A stretch of 36,161 bases of DNA from Nitrospirota bacterium (lineage in GTDB: Bacteria; Nitrospirota; Nitrospiria; Nitrospirales; UBA8639): contig JAQBUF010000032.1 of assembly GCA_027623995.1 (NCBI GenBank), positions 1 through 36,161 on the forward strand, read 5' to 3'. A program made the translations under genes and the position numbers. Each line of letters starts with the position of its first letter. Within the stretch, counting starts at the first letter, position 1. The notes under the pieces are model-generated. The model made no database searches, was not told the DNA's origin, and saw nothing but the letters and a program-made list of their open reading frames with translations. Shown one piece after another: positions 1-9,051 of this stretch.

Positions 1-17
1 AGCTTTACTCCGAAAAA

Positions 18-515
18 TCAAGAGCCACTACATTTAGTAGGCGGGTGTGACAACCGGATAAGCACGGATCGTTCTTGCTCAGCGGCGAGTTCTTCTTCAG
101 CATGGGCGAGGCGGTGTTCTTGCTCCAATTGCTGAATATTGTGCAGGACAATGGAGGGTAAAAGTTCCAGCGCTCGCTCGTCTTTCGTGATGTAATCGCG
201 TGCTCCGCTTTTGAGCATTTTGACAGCCAGCAGCTCATCCCCCAATCCCGTGACTACAATAAAGGGAATAGTGGGATGTTGTGTTTTGATCGCGCGGATT
301 AACTCCTCCCCTTGCATGTCCGGGAGGTGAAGGTCGAGCAGCATTAAGGTGATTGGCTGGCTGGACAATTGCTCAAGCGCCTCTTCTCCAGTGGTCGCGA
401 CAATGGAGTCAATGCTCTCACGATGTAAGAGGCGCTGAATGAGATAGCACAAGTCAGGATCATCATCGAGGATGAGGATGGTATGGGGGGAGCCTGATGC
501 CTTCATGGCAAACAT
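18..515 (-). CDS. Response regulator receiver-domain protein
   Basis: This 165-residue protein is essentially one CheY-like receiver domain, residues about 12-125. The acidic pocket D17-D18-D19, the phospho-acceptor D61 (in LLDLHLPD), T89 (VVTG) and K111 (YITKD) are all present, so phosphorylation should be functional. After the receiver there is a short charged helix (about 130-155, rich in E, A and Q) and no DNA-binding or enzymatic output domain. It probably relays phosphate to, or is read by, a partner protein outside the window. It lies 32 bases downstream of another receiver gene on the same strand, so the two are likely co-transcribed. The ATG at 515 has no clear ribosome binding site; the ATG at 506 is an alternative. 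The helical tail ends abruptly, so a longer ancestral protein (receiver plus kinase or PAS) cannot be excluded. Confidence 0.85.
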   Translation of the reverse strand: MFAMKASGSPHTILILDDDPDLCYLIQRLLHRESIDSIVATTGEEALEQLSSQPITLMLLDLHLPDMQGEELIRAIKTQHPTIPFIVVTGLGDELLAVKMLKSGARDYITKDERALELLPSIVLHNIQQLEQEHRLAHAEEELAAEQERSVLIRLSHPPTKCSGS

Positions 516-547
516 GCAAACAGCTTGTGAAGAGAAAAATCGGTTCC

Positions 548-1000
548 TTAGGTCGTTGATGAATTGTCAGGCTGTATTTGCGTGAAGATTTGGCGTAAGG
601 CCTGGATTTCCACGGGTTTCTTCAGGTGGTATGTGCATCCCAAGGCTTGAAAGGATTCAAGTTCATGGGCATCATCAGTGGTCGTCACAATGGTCAAGGG
701 AATAGCTTGTAATGCATGACTGGCGTGAACGTGCTTGAGAACTTCCTGTCCGGTCATTTTTGGCATGCACCCATCTAAAAATAAAATATACGGATCTAAC
801 GGTGCTAGACCAGTACTCTTACTGACTTTCACTAAAAAGTCCAGGACTTCCTGCCCATCGATAAATCTGAGGCATGTTTTGGTATGCCCGCATCGTTTGA
901 GGTTCCGTTCAATAAGGGAGGCATGCCCATCGTCGTCTTCCGCAATGAGTATGATGGCCGCGTTGAAAATCTGCATGGTTTGAATTGGATTAGAGGTCAT
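548..1000 (-). CDS. Response regulator, single receiver domain (Rcp1-like)
   Basis: A 150-residue stand-alone receiver. The acidic triad E21-D22-D23, phospho-acceptor D76 (in LFLDGCMPKMTG), the Thr around 106 (IVTTTDD) and K127/K128 (HLKKP) are visible. The longer loop between helix 2 and the phospho-Asp strand (about 57-72) is typical of the Rcp1-like regulators that receive phosphate from phytochrome-type or other hybrid histidine kinases. There is no output domain, so it presumably acts by protein contact. It is the upstream gene of a two-gene unit with the receiver at 18-515. The ATG at 1000 is preceded by a weak GGGACGG ribosome binding site. No kinase is seen in the window. Confidence 0.85.
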   Translation of the reverse strand: MTSNPIQTMQIFNAAIILIAEDDDGHASLIERNLKRCGHTKTCLRFIDGQEVLDFLVKVSKSTGLAPLDPYILFLDGCMPKMTGQEVLKHVHASHALQAIPLTIVTTTDDAHELESFQALGCTYHLKKPVEIQALRQIFTQIQPDNSSTT

Positions 1001-1320
1001 CGCCGTCCCGCATTGCTCTTCTTGAGCAAGAAGGCCAGAGCTGACAGTGAGAAATCTTACAGTTAGGCAATTATCACCCTAAGATTGTGGATTGGAATTG
1101 TAGGAAGGGGAGCGAAAAATACCCTTAATGGTTTATGCTTTTCGGAACCGTAGCAAAGAGTTTTGAAATTGTAAATCGGTATATTTAACCCTTTGGTGGT
1201 GAACTTTGTCTTTCTGGCTCTTTGGACCAAGAGATTGACCATCTTACTGATTCGTTTTCGTACCGAAATCCTTCCTGCCTTGACTGGTCTTGTGGATCGT
1301 TCAACCCTTTTGCATAATGG

Positions 1321-1515
1321 GAATGTTGAAAAAAGCCGCCAGCGGCGTTCCCTGGCTTTGCCGGGGCGGCTCGCACAGACCTGGGGTCGCCATTTTGCCT
1401 GACCTTCGGGCTCACAGGCTTGCCGCTCTTCGCGGCGTTCGCGCTCACGTACTGAGAGTACGCTCCGCGCGTCAAAAGGGCTGCGGCCTTGCTGGACGAA
1501 CTTTTTTGAACATTC
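1321..1515. repeat. Fold-back (MITE-like) intergenic repeat, 195 bp
   Basis: The ends are imperfect inverted repeats: GAATGTTGAAAAAAGCC at the left and the complement of a matching GAATGTTCAAAAAAG end at the right, both followed by GCCAGC/TCCAGC. The interior is GC-rich with nested stems. It contains a GTACT-GAG-AGTAC hairpin near 1449-1461 and a core at 1403-1471 related to the core of the element at 35734-35917. It carries no gene; apparent reading frames through it are artefacts of its GC-rich palindromes. I recall very similar repeats in Nitrospira intergenic regions (memory, not checked). I see nothing else convincing in 1001-1320 or 1516-1642. Confidence 0.75.
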
Positions 1516-1648
1516 CCTCGCTACTGATGCTGCTTGTCTTATCTGGAGCATCTATGGGGCCCGGATATGAAATATTCAACATTTGCATAATGCCAGGGAG
1601 TGAGTCATGCCGCTGATGCCACATGTGATCTAACCAAGGATATTGACT

Positions 1649-2563
1649 GTGAATTTGGTTTCTATTGAGACATTGAAAAATCGCGAACACCAAGATGCTC
1701 CTCAGAGCCCTCGAACCCGTTTGCCGTCCTGGTTTAAGGTGAACATTCAGAGAGGCGCGCATTATCAGGAAATGCGTCGGTTGGTGAATGCTCAAGGGCT
1801 TCATACCATTTGTGAGGAGGCACGATGTCCGAACATTTGGGAATGTTGGAATAATCGGACGGCGACCTTTCTCTTGTTGGGCGATGTGTGTACTCGACGG
1901 TGCCATTATTGTTCGGTGGAAACTGGAAAACCTGGTGCGGTGGATACCGAAGAGCCAAGTCGCGTAGCCGAAGCCGTACAATCCTTGCAATTACGTCATG
2001 CGGTGCTCACGTCTGTGAACCGCGATGACTTGAAGGATGGCGGGGCTTCAATCTTTGTCGAAACCATTCAACACATTCGCCGCAACATTCCTTCCTGTAA
2101 GGTCGAAGTGTTAATTCCTGATTTTCAGGGGAGTGAGTCTGCCTTGAGGCAGGTAATGGAGGCGGTGCCAGATATTTTGAACCATAACGTGGAAACCGTG
2201 CCTCGTCTCTTTCCCACGGTTCGCGCACAAGGCAAATACCCGCGTTCCTTAGAATTGCTTGATCGCGCCAAGCGCTTGGGTGGCAAAACGAAATCCGGCT
2301 TGATGGTGGGTATGGGGGAAACGTTTGAGGAGGTGCTTGGTGTCCTCAAGGATTTGCGAGCAGCGCAATGTGATATTGTGTCTATTGGCCAGTACCTTCA
2401 GCCAACGAAAGAGCATCGAGAGGTCGATCGCTATTACACACCTCAAGAGTTCGAGGAATTGAAACGTGTTGGTCTTGACCTCGGATTCCAGCATGTTGAA
2501 TCCGGTCCGCTCGTTCGCAGCTCGTATCATGCCGAGCAGCAGGTCGAAGGATTGGGTTTATGA
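1649..2563 (+). CDS. lipA: Lipoyl synthase
   Basis: LipA inserts two sulfur atoms into protein-bound octanoyl groups to make lipoyl cofactors for 2-oxoacid dehydrogenases and the glycine cleavage system. It is a radical SAM enzyme with two [4Fe-4S] clusters. Both cluster motifs are intact: the auxiliary CX4CX5C (C55, C60, C66) and the radical-SAM CX3CX2C (C81, C85, C88). The C-terminal RSSY (about 290-293) supplies the Ser ligand of the auxiliary cluster. At 304 residues the length is normal. The GTG at 1649 is chosen because AAGGA at 1636-1640 sits 8 bases upstream; the in-frame TTG at 1643 is too close to it. No lipB, gcv or dehydrogenase gene is adjacent, so the gene appears to stand alone upstream of the peptide transporter operon. 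Confidence 0.96.
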   Translation: MNLVSIETLKNREHQDAPQSPRTRLPSWFKVNIQRGAHYQEMRRLVNAQGLHTICEEARCPNIWECWNNRTATFLLLGDVCTRRCHYCSVETGKPGAVDTEEPSRVAEAVQSLQLRHAVLTSVNRDDLKDGGASIFVETIQHIRRNIPSCKVEVLIPDFQGSESALRQVMEAVPDILNHNVETVPRLFPTVRAQGKYPRSLELLDRAKRLGGKTKSGLMVGMGETFEEVLGVLKDLRAAQCDIVSIGQYLQPTKEHREVDRYYTPQEFEELKRVGLDLGFQHVESGPLVRSSYHAEQQVEGLGL

Positions 2564-2577
2564 GCTGCAATCAATCT

Positions 2578-2606
2578 TCGACATAATTTTAGACATGCCC
2601 TATAAT
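2578..2606 (+). promoter_or_regulatory. Predicted sigma-70 promoter of the peptide transporter operon
   Basis: TCGACA at 2578-2583 (one mismatch to the -35 consensus) lies exactly 17 bases before a perfect TATAAT at 2601-2606. Transcription should start near 2613, giving a leader of about 42 bases before the ATG at 2655. It lies between lipA and the five-gene transporter cluster, whose only plausible upstream promoter this is. Confidence 0.65.
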
Positions 2607-2654
2607 GAGCGAGAAAATTTTGTTTAAAAACAAAGGCTTTTTCCTTCTGTCCTC

Positions 2655-4787
2655 ATGCGCCTCAAACGTTGGCTTCTTTTTGCCCCACTCCTGTTAACGG
2701 TATTTCTTCTCCAGTCCTATTTCTGGGTTCCCACGTACGAACACCAAGCCACCGGTAATCCCAAACGCCTGGTCACCTACATTCAAGGGTCTTCTGGTGA
2801 TGCGAAGGTGCTCAATCCGATCCTCAATGCGGATTCCGCCAGCTCGAATATTGTCGGTCATGTGTTTGAAGGGTTGTTGGATTTGGATGCAGACCTTAAC
2901 CTTCGTGGACGTTTGGCCACAGAGTGGGCCATTTCTGAAAAAGCCTATTTATTTGTGAGTGCATCGAATCGATTTCCGGATGGTACAGAGGTCACAGGAA
3001 CTCAGCTCATCAATCGAATCCGAGCTGCGCTCAAAGAAAAATCATTTTCCACGCTTGCCAAAAATATCAAAGATATCCAAGTCTTGCCTCCTGAAAAGTT
3101 GACTCAAAAAATCTCAATGACAGAAAAAGGGGAAGATGGCAAACCCAAACGCGGGGAGGTTGAAATTTCATTCAACATGCCGGCGCGCGTGGTATTTTCC
3201 TTACACCAGGTGGATCAAGATTTTTTTACGCAGTTGATGCCGGTGATTGGTGATCGGTATCTGGAAAATTTTCCCTACGATCAGCACCTTAATTTACCCG
3301 AGGGCATACAGCCAGAAATTGAAACCCAAATCCACGCTCAATTGGCAGATCTTTTTCCTGTGGCGGAGCACAATCCCATTATCGATTTTCAATTACGAAA
3401 AGGCGTTCGGTTTCATGATGGGCATGAATTTGATGTGGGTGATGTGAAGTTTACCTACGAAGCGATTATGAATCCGAAGAATCTTTCACCTCGTACGTCT
3501 GACTTTGAACCGATTAAATTCGTCAAAGTGTTAGACACGCATCGTGTGCGAGTTGTCTATAAGCGATTGTTTTCCCCTGCGATTAATGCCTGGATGATGG
3601 GGATTTTGCCTGAGCACTTACTGAATGCTGAGGCGATGCAACAAGAAATGGAGAAACGGGAGTTATCGGACGCTGCACGTGCGGCCTTTGGAATGCGGGA
3701 CAGCCAATTTAATCGCGCTCCGGTCGGCAGTGGAAGTTATCAATTTGTTGAATGGCAGAGTGATGAGTTTATTCACTTGACTCGATTCGAACAATATTGG
3801 GAAGGCCCAGCCGAATATCACGAATTTTTTATGCGCATCATTCCGGATCTATTCACCCAAGAAGTGGAGTTCCATGCCGGGGCGTTAGATGACTATGGTG
3901 CGCAGCCGCATCAGGTGTCTCGCTATAGAGAAGATGCGCAATATCAAAATTTTTCAAGTTTGGGATTTGGGTATAGCTATATCGGCTACAATAATCGTCG
4001 TCCCTTGTTTGCGGACCCTGAAGTAAGAAAAGCCTTAGGCATGGCGATCAATGTCGGGGATTTCATTAAGTACCTCTTGTATGGCGAGGGGGAACGTATT
4101 ACCGGTCCCTATCCAAAGAATACCCAATGGTATGATCCGAGCGTCCCTCCGTTACCCTATGACCCCGAGGGAGCCAAAGCGATATTGATGAGCCTAGGCT
4201 GGACGCTTAATGCCGATGGGTGGTTAGAAAAAGATGGAAAAGTTTTCGAATTTAATCTGATTACGAATAACGGAAATCCAATTCGAAAAAACATTATGAC
4301 GATCGCGCAAAATGCGTGGAAAAAAATTGGGGTGAAATGTAATACGCAGGTCTTTGAATGGGCCGTGTTTCTTAAGGACTTTGTGAATACAGCACAGTTT
4401 GATGCCGTCGTGTTGGGCTGGAGCATGGGGGTGGATCCTGATTTATTTCAATTGTGGCATTCGAGTGAGGCGGGTCCGCAACAATTAAATTTTGTGGGAT
4501 ATAACAATCCCAAGTCAGACGATCTGATCGTGAGAATTCGACAGGAATATGACGTAAAAAGACAGCGCGAAATGACGCACCAATTGCACCAACAAATACA
4601 TGAAGACCAACCCTATACCTTTTTGTATGCCCCGTTAGGCACCAAGGTGTTGGATAAAAAAATTGTGCTCGTTCAGCGTGATGAAGACGGGAATGAAACC
4701 TATGAAAAAATTTATCCCACCAAATCAGGGAACATTGAATTTTATTTTAATAAGTGGCGAAAGCTCGAAATGACGCCAGACTTTTAA
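2655..4787 (+). CDS. Peptide ABC transporter, periplasmic substrate-binding protein (SBP_bac_5)
   Basis: Binds peptides (or another family-5 ligand) in the periplasm and delivers them to the permease encoded just downstream. The N-terminus has an Arg/Lys start and a hydrophobic stretch (about 6-25) acting as a signal peptide or anchor. There is no lipobox cysteine, unlike many lipoprotein family members. The family signature LRKGVRFHDGHEFDVGDVKF is at about residues 243-262, and the C-terminal lobe contains the usual VLGWSMGVDPD segment. At 710 residues it is longer than the usual 500-600. The extra length is mostly N-terminal: residues about 75-240 include a second, diverged signature-like stretch (NRFPDGTEVTG at about 104) and a glycine/lysine-rich loop. 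First gene of a five-gene operon. No strong ribosome binding site is visible before the ATG. The exact ligand is not predictable. Confidence 0.92.
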   Translation: MRLKRWLLFAPLLLTVFLLQSYFWVPTYEHQATGNPKRLVTYIQGSSGDAKVLNPILNADSASSNIVGHVFEGLLDLDADLNLRGRLATEWAISEKAYLFVSASNRFPDGTEVTGTQLINRIRAALKEKSFSTLAKNIKDIQVLPPEKLTQKISMTEKGEDGKPKRGEVEISFNMPARVVFSLHQVDQDFFTQLMPVIGDRYLENFPYDQHLNLPEGIQPEIETQIHAQLADLFPVAEHNPIIDFQLRKGVRFHDGHEFDVGDVKFTYEAIMNPKNLSPRTSDFEPIKFVKVLDTHRVRVVYKRLFSPAINAWMMGILPEHLLNAEAMQQEMEKRELSDAARAAFGMRDSQFNRAPVGSGSYQFVEWQSDEFIHLTRFEQYWEGPAEYHEFFMRIIPDLFTQEVEFHAGALDDYGAQPHQVSRYREDAQYQNFSSLGFGYSYIGYNNRRPLFADPEVRKALGMAINVGDFIKYLLYGEGERITGPYPKNTQWYDPSVPPLPYDPEGAKAILMSLGWTLNADGWLEKDGKVFEFNLITNNGNPIRKNIMTIAQNAWKKIGVKCNTQVFEWAVFLKDFVNTAQFDAVVLGWSMGVDPDLFQLWHSSEAGPQQLNFVGYNNPKSDDLIVRIRQEYDVKRQREMTHQLHQQIHEDQPYTFLYAPLGTKVLDKKIVLVQRDEDGNETYEKIYPTKSGNIEFYFNKWRKLEMTPDF

Positions 4788-4870
4788 GTCGAATCGGCAC
4801 TCAACAACCGGCAGGATGAATCGTTCTTGCCCTTGGCATTATCCTTACACGACACGAAACGTAACAACAT

Positions 4871-5833
4871 ATGCTGGCCTATATTGGTCGAAATCTTTTG
4901 CTCCGAGTCGTCCTGCTTTTTATTGTCTCGGTGCTCATTCATGGCTTAATTCATCTTGCGCCTGGAGAGCCGAGTGCGGTGGATCCATCGAATCCTCGAA
5001 TGAAACCCGAGGATATCGCGAAAATTCGCGCTGCGTTTCATTTAGATGACCCGTTATATCTTCAATATGGCTATTGGGTCAGAGATCTCGTGCAGGGCGA
5101 GCTAAAGTCGTTTAAAGATAATCAACCCGTGCTTGGCAAGATTTGGCGACGGTTTCTTAATTCTCTCCCCTTGTTTATCTGTTCCACTTTGATCGTGTGG
5201 ACTCTAGCCTTTCCTGTCGGAATTCAAGCCGCGATTCGGAGAGGTGCGGTGTTTGATCGATCGAGTACATTTGTCGCGTATGCGCTGATTTCTTTTCCAG
5301 GATTCTTTTTGTCCTATATTGCAATCTTGGGGGTGGTGGAAATATTTCAAGTGCCGGTTATCGGGATGAGAACCTTCGGGATGGAAGGCGCGGCAGGTTC
5401 CTTCCGATTTATGGATCGAGTGTGGCATTTGGTGATTCCTTCGTTATTAGCAGCCTTAGGCGGGATTGCCGTGCTTTCGCGTTATGTTCGTTCGCAAATG
5501 CTTGAGGTGGTAAGTCAAGATTATGTTCGAACTGCTCGGGCCAAAGGCTTACCCAATGACACGGTCATCTATCGTCACGCCTTGAGAAATGCGTTGATCC
5601 CCTTTATCACGATGTTTGGGCTGCTTATCCCGGGATTAGTGGGAGGCTCAGTTATTTTTGAAACCATCTTTGCCTGGCCTGGACTCGGGCTTCTTGGCTA
5701 TGAAGCTATTTTGTCCAGAGACTTTCCAGTCATCCTGACCTTGAACGTGTTTGGTGCGATGTTAACCTTGATTGGCACGCTGGTCTCCGATGTGTTGTAT
5801 GGGATCGCTGATCCAAGGATTCGCTTAGAATAA
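4871..5833 (+). CDS. Peptide ABC transporter permease (OppB/DppB type)
   Basis: First inner-membrane permease subunit of the importer, 320 residues. It has an N-terminal membrane helix (about 8-30), a periplasmic segment rich in charged residues (about 35-95), then five more helices. The cytoplasmic EAA loop that docks onto the ATPases is clear at about 217-244 (AKGLPNDTVIYRHALRNALIP). The GSVIFETIFAWPGLG segment after it is diagnostic of the DppB/OppB family. The stop codon and the ATG of the next gene overlap by one base (TAATG at 5831-5835), indicating translational coupling. The ATG at 4871 has no obvious ribosome binding site and follows the binding-protein gene by 83 bases. Confidence 0.94.
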   Translation: MLAYIGRNLLLRVVLLFIVSVLIHGLIHLAPGEPSAVDPSNPRMKPEDIAKIRAAFHLDDPLYLQYGYWVRDLVQGELKSFKDNQPVLGKIWRRFLNSLPLFICSTLIVWTLAFPVGIQAAIRRGAVFDRSSTFVAYALISFPGFFLSYIAILGVVEIFQVPVIGMRTFGMEGAAGSFRFMDRVWHLVIPSLLAALGGIAVLSRYVRSQMLEVVSQDYVRTARAKGLPNDTVIYRHALRNALIPFITMFGLLIPGLVGGSVIFETIFAWPGLGLLGYEAILSRDFPVILTLNVFGAMLTLIGTLVSDVLYGIADPRIRLE

Positions 5834-6819
5834 TGAACATGAATGCCGTGAATAGTCTTAGTCCACAGCTTGATGCTGAAAAGCTTCCGCCACCGGAGAC
5901 CCCATGGCAGGAGTTTGTCCGGGTCTATAAAAAAGATCGAATGGCGATCGTGAGTTCCATCGTTCTGGCTATTTTAGTCGTCGTGGGAATTAGCGGAAAA
6001 GTGTTCACTGAATGGGTGGTGGTGTTTGATTCGGAAGTTGTTCGCCTTCCCGATAAGTTTCTGCCCCCGCTGTCGGCACCTTCTGTCGACGTGGTTCCTG
6101 AAGAAGACCTTCCCATCTTAAGCCTGTATGTCTTTGGGACTGATGAGTTGGGTCGTGACGTATTTGCTCGAATGCTTCAAGGGTCGTTTGTCTCGCTGTC
6201 TATCGGGTTTGTGGCGGTAGGGATTTCTCTAGTCGTTGGATTGTTTTTGGGGGGGCTTGCTGGATTTTTTGGCAATATTAAATTACTGAAAATTATGACC
6301 GTAGATACGCTGATCATGCGGTTTACGGATGTCATGCTCTGCATCCCAACGTTTTTTCTGATATTAACGGTCGTCGCGCTGCTCCCTCCAAGTATTTATA
6401 ACATCATGATCGTGATTGGGTTGTTTGGATGGATGGGAACCTGTCGTTTTGTTCGTGCAGAAATCTTGGCACTTCGTCAACAAGATTTTGTCGTGGCGGC
6501 GGAAGCACTTGGCCTACCTAAATCCAGAATAATTTTCCGCCATTTGATTCCCAATGCAATTGCCCCGGTATTGGTCTCGACGACGATTGGCGTGGCCACC
6601 GCGATCTTGACCGAATCTGCATTGAGTTTTTTAGGGTTCGGCGTTCAACCGCCGTACGCGACGTGGGGAAATATATTAAATGATGGAAGAGGATTTATCT
6701 TTGATGCCCCCTGGTTGTTCGTCATTCCTGGCATGGCCATTTTTGTGGTGGTGCTGGCATTTAACCTTGTGGGAGAAGGGCTTCGTGAGGCCCTTAACCC
6801 AAAGTTACGGAGACGATAA
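5833..6819 (+). CDS. Peptide ABC transporter permease (OppC/DppC type)
   Basis: Second permease subunit, 328 residues. It shows the N-terminal OppC domain (DRMAIVSSIVLAILVVVG, about 36-54), a long periplasmic loop, then the permease core beginning at the FGTDELGRDVFAR motif (about 98-110). The EAA loop is at about 218-245 (AEALGLPKSRIIFRHLIPNAIAP), followed by ESALSFLGFGVQPP, a strong OppC signature. Together with the preceding gene it forms the heterodimeric membrane channel. It overlaps the upstream stop by one base; the next gene begins three bases after its stop. An ATG two codons in (5839) is an alternative start. Confidence 0.94.
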   Translation: MNMNAVNSLSPQLDAEKLPPPETPWQEFVRVYKKDRMAIVSSIVLAILVVVGISGKVFTEWVVVFDSEVVRLPDKFLPPLSAPSVDVVPEEDLPILSLYVFGTDELGRDVFARMLQGSFVSLSIGFVAVGISLVVGLFLGGLAGFFGNIKLLKIMTVDTLIMRFTDVMLCIPTFFLILTVVALLPPSIYNIMIVIGLFGWMGTCRFVRAEILALRQQDFVVAAEALGLPKSRIIFRHLIPNAIAPVLVSTTIGVATAILTESALSFLGFGVQPPYATWGNILNDGRGFIFDAPWLFVIPGMAIFVVVLAFNLVGEGLREALNPKLRRR

Positions 6820-6822
6820 CAC

Positions 6823-7821
6823 TTGAATCCTTCAGACCAACCACTTCTCGAAGTGTCCCAACTGTATACGTCCTTCTTTTCAGACAAGGGGGAAATTCGT
6901 GCGGTGGAAGATGTGAGTTTTGGCATCCACCCTGGGCAAACGCTGGCGCTCGTTGGCGAATCAGGATGCGGGAAATCTGTTACGGCACTCTCCATCATGC
7001 AGTTGCTGGACTATCCTGGAAAGGTGGTGAGTGGGGAAATCGTCTTTAAGGGACGCGACTTATTGACCTTGTCCAATGAGGAAATACGAAAAATACGTGG
7101 AAAACACATTAGCATGGTCTTTCAAGAGCCCATGACCTCACTCAATCCGGTGTTTACGATTGGAGACCAAATCGGCGAAGTATTGGAGATCCATACAACG
7201 TTGTCCAAACAAGATGTCCGTAAAGAAGTGATTCGCTTGCTGGAGAAAGTACACATTCCTTCGGCGGAACAACGCATTGATCAATACCCGCATGAGATGT
7301 CCGGTGGGATGAAACAGCGCGTGATGATTGCCATGGCCTTGGCCTGCAAGCCAGATCTCCTGATTGCCGATGAGCCGACGACTGCGTTGGATGTGACCAT
7401 TCAAGCACAGATCCTAGAGTTGCTCAAAGAACTGCAACAAGAAATGGGTATGGCGATTTTGCTTATCACGCATAACCTTGGCGTGGTCGCACAATTTGCT
7501 CAAGAAGTCATTGTGATGTACGCCAGCCGAATCGTGGAACGGGCGAATGTGGAAACGTTATTTGCCAATCCGTCCCATCCCTATACGCGGGCGTTATTAC
7601 GGTCGTTGCCAAAGCCTGGGTTGCGCGAAAACCGCCTTGAGTCGATTCTCGGGACGGTACCTTCCCCATTGGTCTATCCCAAGGGCTGTCACTTTTGGAC
7701 ACGATGCCCAGAAGTCTTGGAGTGCTGTGCCAATGAAGAGCCGCCCCTCATTGAAATCGAACCAGGGCATGAATCGGTCTGTTGGTTGCATCAGCCTGAA
7801 CGGGCAGGAAAAACCTCGTGA
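6823..7821 (+). CDS. Peptide ABC transporter ATP-binding protein (OppD/DppD type)
   Basis: ATPase subunit of the importer, 332 residues. Walker A GESGCGKS (about 45-52), Q-loop [10 protein letters not shown] (about 100), ABC signature SGGMKQR (about 160), Walker [13 protein letters not shown] (about 179-190) and the switch His in LLITHN are intact. The C-terminal oligopeptide-transporter domain has cysteines at about 289, 295, 301/302 and 323. This layout resembles the motif reported to hold a [4Fe-4S] cluster in Opp/Dpp ATPases. The start is a TTG at 6823 with GGAG about ten bases upstream; no better ATG exists before the nucleotide-binding domain. Its stop overlaps the next ATG (TGATG). Confidence 0.94.
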   Translation: MNPSDQPLLEVSQLYTSFFSDKGEIRAVEDVSFGIHPGQTLALVGESGCGKSVTALSIMQLLDYPGKVVSGEIVFKGRDLLTLSNEEIRKIRGKHISMVFQEPMTSLNPVFTIGDQIGEVLEIHTTLSKQDVRKEVIRLLEKVHIPSAEQRIDQYPHEMSGGMKQRVMIAMALACKPDLLIADEPTTALDVTIQAQILELLKELQQEMGMAILLITHNLGVVAQFAQEVIVMYASRIVERANVETLFANPSHPYTRALLRSLPKPGLRENRLESILGTVPSPLVYPKGCHFWTRCPEVLECCANEEPPLIEIEPGHESVCWLHQPERAGKTS

Positions 7822-8816
7822 TGGATTCTAGAGTCACCAAGGGCACACCTCTCCTTGAGGTGAACAATCTCCAAAAATATTTTCCCGTGCGGAGCGGCAT
7901 TTTATCCAAAGTGACCGCCTCGGTCAAAGCCGTGGATGATGTCACCTTCGATATCATGCCTGGGGAAACCTTTGGCCTGGTGGGCGAATCGGGCTGTGGG
8001 AAAACCACGGTGGGTCGGACCATCCTCAGACTGATGGAGCCTTCTGGCGGTGAAGCCATTTTCGAAGGCGAGAATATCTTCGCGATGAATTCGAAGACGC
8101 TACGCGCTACGCGCCGTCGGATGCAGATTGTATTTCAAGATCCGTATAGCTCGTTGAATCCTCGGATGACCGTGGGCTCAATCGTGGGCGAGCCGTTGTT
8201 GGTGCATAAATTAGCGAAGGGCCAAGACCTCACGGACCGAGTGTATCAGTTGTTAGAGCGCGTAGGATTAAGCCCTGATCATTACTCGCGCTATCCGCAT
8301 GAATTTTCCGGAGGACAGCGCCAGCGCATTGGCATCGCCAGAGCGTTGGCCCTGAATCCAAAATTTATCGTGTGCGATGAAGCCGTATCAGCCTTGGATG
8401 TATCGATTCAAGCCCAGATCATTAATCTCCTCAAAGATCTCCAAGAAGAATTTCACCTCTCCTATTTGTTCATTACCCACGACTTGAATGTCGTGCAATA
8501 CATCGCCAAGCGAATTGCCGTGATGTATTTAGGAAAGTTGGCAGAAGTCGCGCCGTCTGAGACCTTGTTTGAGAATGCCAAGCATCCATACACCCGAGCC
8601 TTGTTGTCGGCAAATCCTTTGCCAGATCCCACGATGAAGCACGAACGTATTTTGCTTACTGGTGATGTGCCAAGCCCACTCAATCCTCCCTCTGGCTGCC
8701 GCTTCCATACCCGCTGTCCCGAAGTCATGGAACATTGCAAAACCACTGAACCCCCGCTCATTCAAATTGGAGAATCCGGCACTGAGCATAAGGTATGGTG
8801 TCATCTTTACTCGTAA
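7821..8816 (+). CDS. Peptide ABC transporter ATP-binding protein (OppF/DppF type)
   Basis: Second ATPase subunit, 331 residues, last gene of the operon. Walker [11 protein letters not shown]-loop [10 protein letters not shown], signature FSGGQRQR, Walker [13 protein letters not shown] and switch His FITHDL are all present. The C-terminal domain again shows [15 protein letters not shown] plus a later Cys near the end, like its partner. The ATG at 7821 overlaps the upstream stop (TGATG) and has CAGGAA ten bases before it. The GTG one codon earlier (7818) is possible but less likely. The operon order binding protein-permease-permease-ATPase-ATPase is the standard Dpp/Opp arrangement. Confidence 0.94.
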   Translation: MDSRVTKGTPLLEVNNLQKYFPVRSGILSKVTASVKAVDDVTFDIMPGETFGLVGESGCGKTTVGRTILRLMEPSGGEAIFEGENIFAMNSKTLRATRRRMQIVFQDPYSSLNPRMTVGSIVGEPLLVHKLAKGQDLTDRVYQLLERVGLSPDHYSRYPHEFSGGQRQRIGIARALALNPKFIVCDEAVSALDVSIQAQIINLLKDLQEEFHLSYLFITHDLNVVQYIAKRIAVMYLGKLAEVAPSETLFENAKHPYTRALLSANPLPDPTMKHERILLTGDVPSPLNPPSGCRFHTRCPEVMEHCKTTEPPLIQIGESGTEHKVWCHLYS

Positions 8817-8818
8817 GG

Positions 8819-8941
8819 CGTGAAGCGTGAAGCGTGATCCGTGAAGCGTGAGGAAATGAGTGGAAATACTTAGTTTTTTGTCCGGTCCTATTTAATTTAC
8901 TTTTCGTCTTCACCCATTACGCATTACCCATCACGCTTCAC
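8819..8941. repeat. Pair of inverted heptamer arrays
   Basis: Five tandem heptamers occupy 8819-8853 (CGTGAAG, CGTGAAG, CGTGATC, CGTGAAG, CGTGAGG). About 50 bases later a second set of five lies on the other strand, read as GTGAAGC, GTGATGG, GTAATGC, GTAATGG, GTGAAGA from 8941 back to 8907. The arrays face each other, so the transcript could form a long imperfect stem just after the transporter operon. They resemble the short tandemly repeated heptamers described in cyanobacteria and other bacteria. A third array in related phase is at 16250-16291. Confidence 0.75.
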
Positions 8942-9051
8942 GTCCCCGACCCCCGTCCTTGCAGCCCCAAAGCCGCGATTCGTATAATCACGCATTCAAA
9001 CACAGAGACCGTAGTTTCTACTTATTCGATCCATTAGGAGCAGGAGTTCCC

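Noticed and set aside
1063-1616. Several overlapping frames of 70-170 codons on both strands
   Set aside because: They cross the GC-rich fold-back repeat and lack motifs and ribosome binding sites.
8819-8941. CRISPR array
   Set aside because: Units are 7 bp without spacers, and there are no cas genes.
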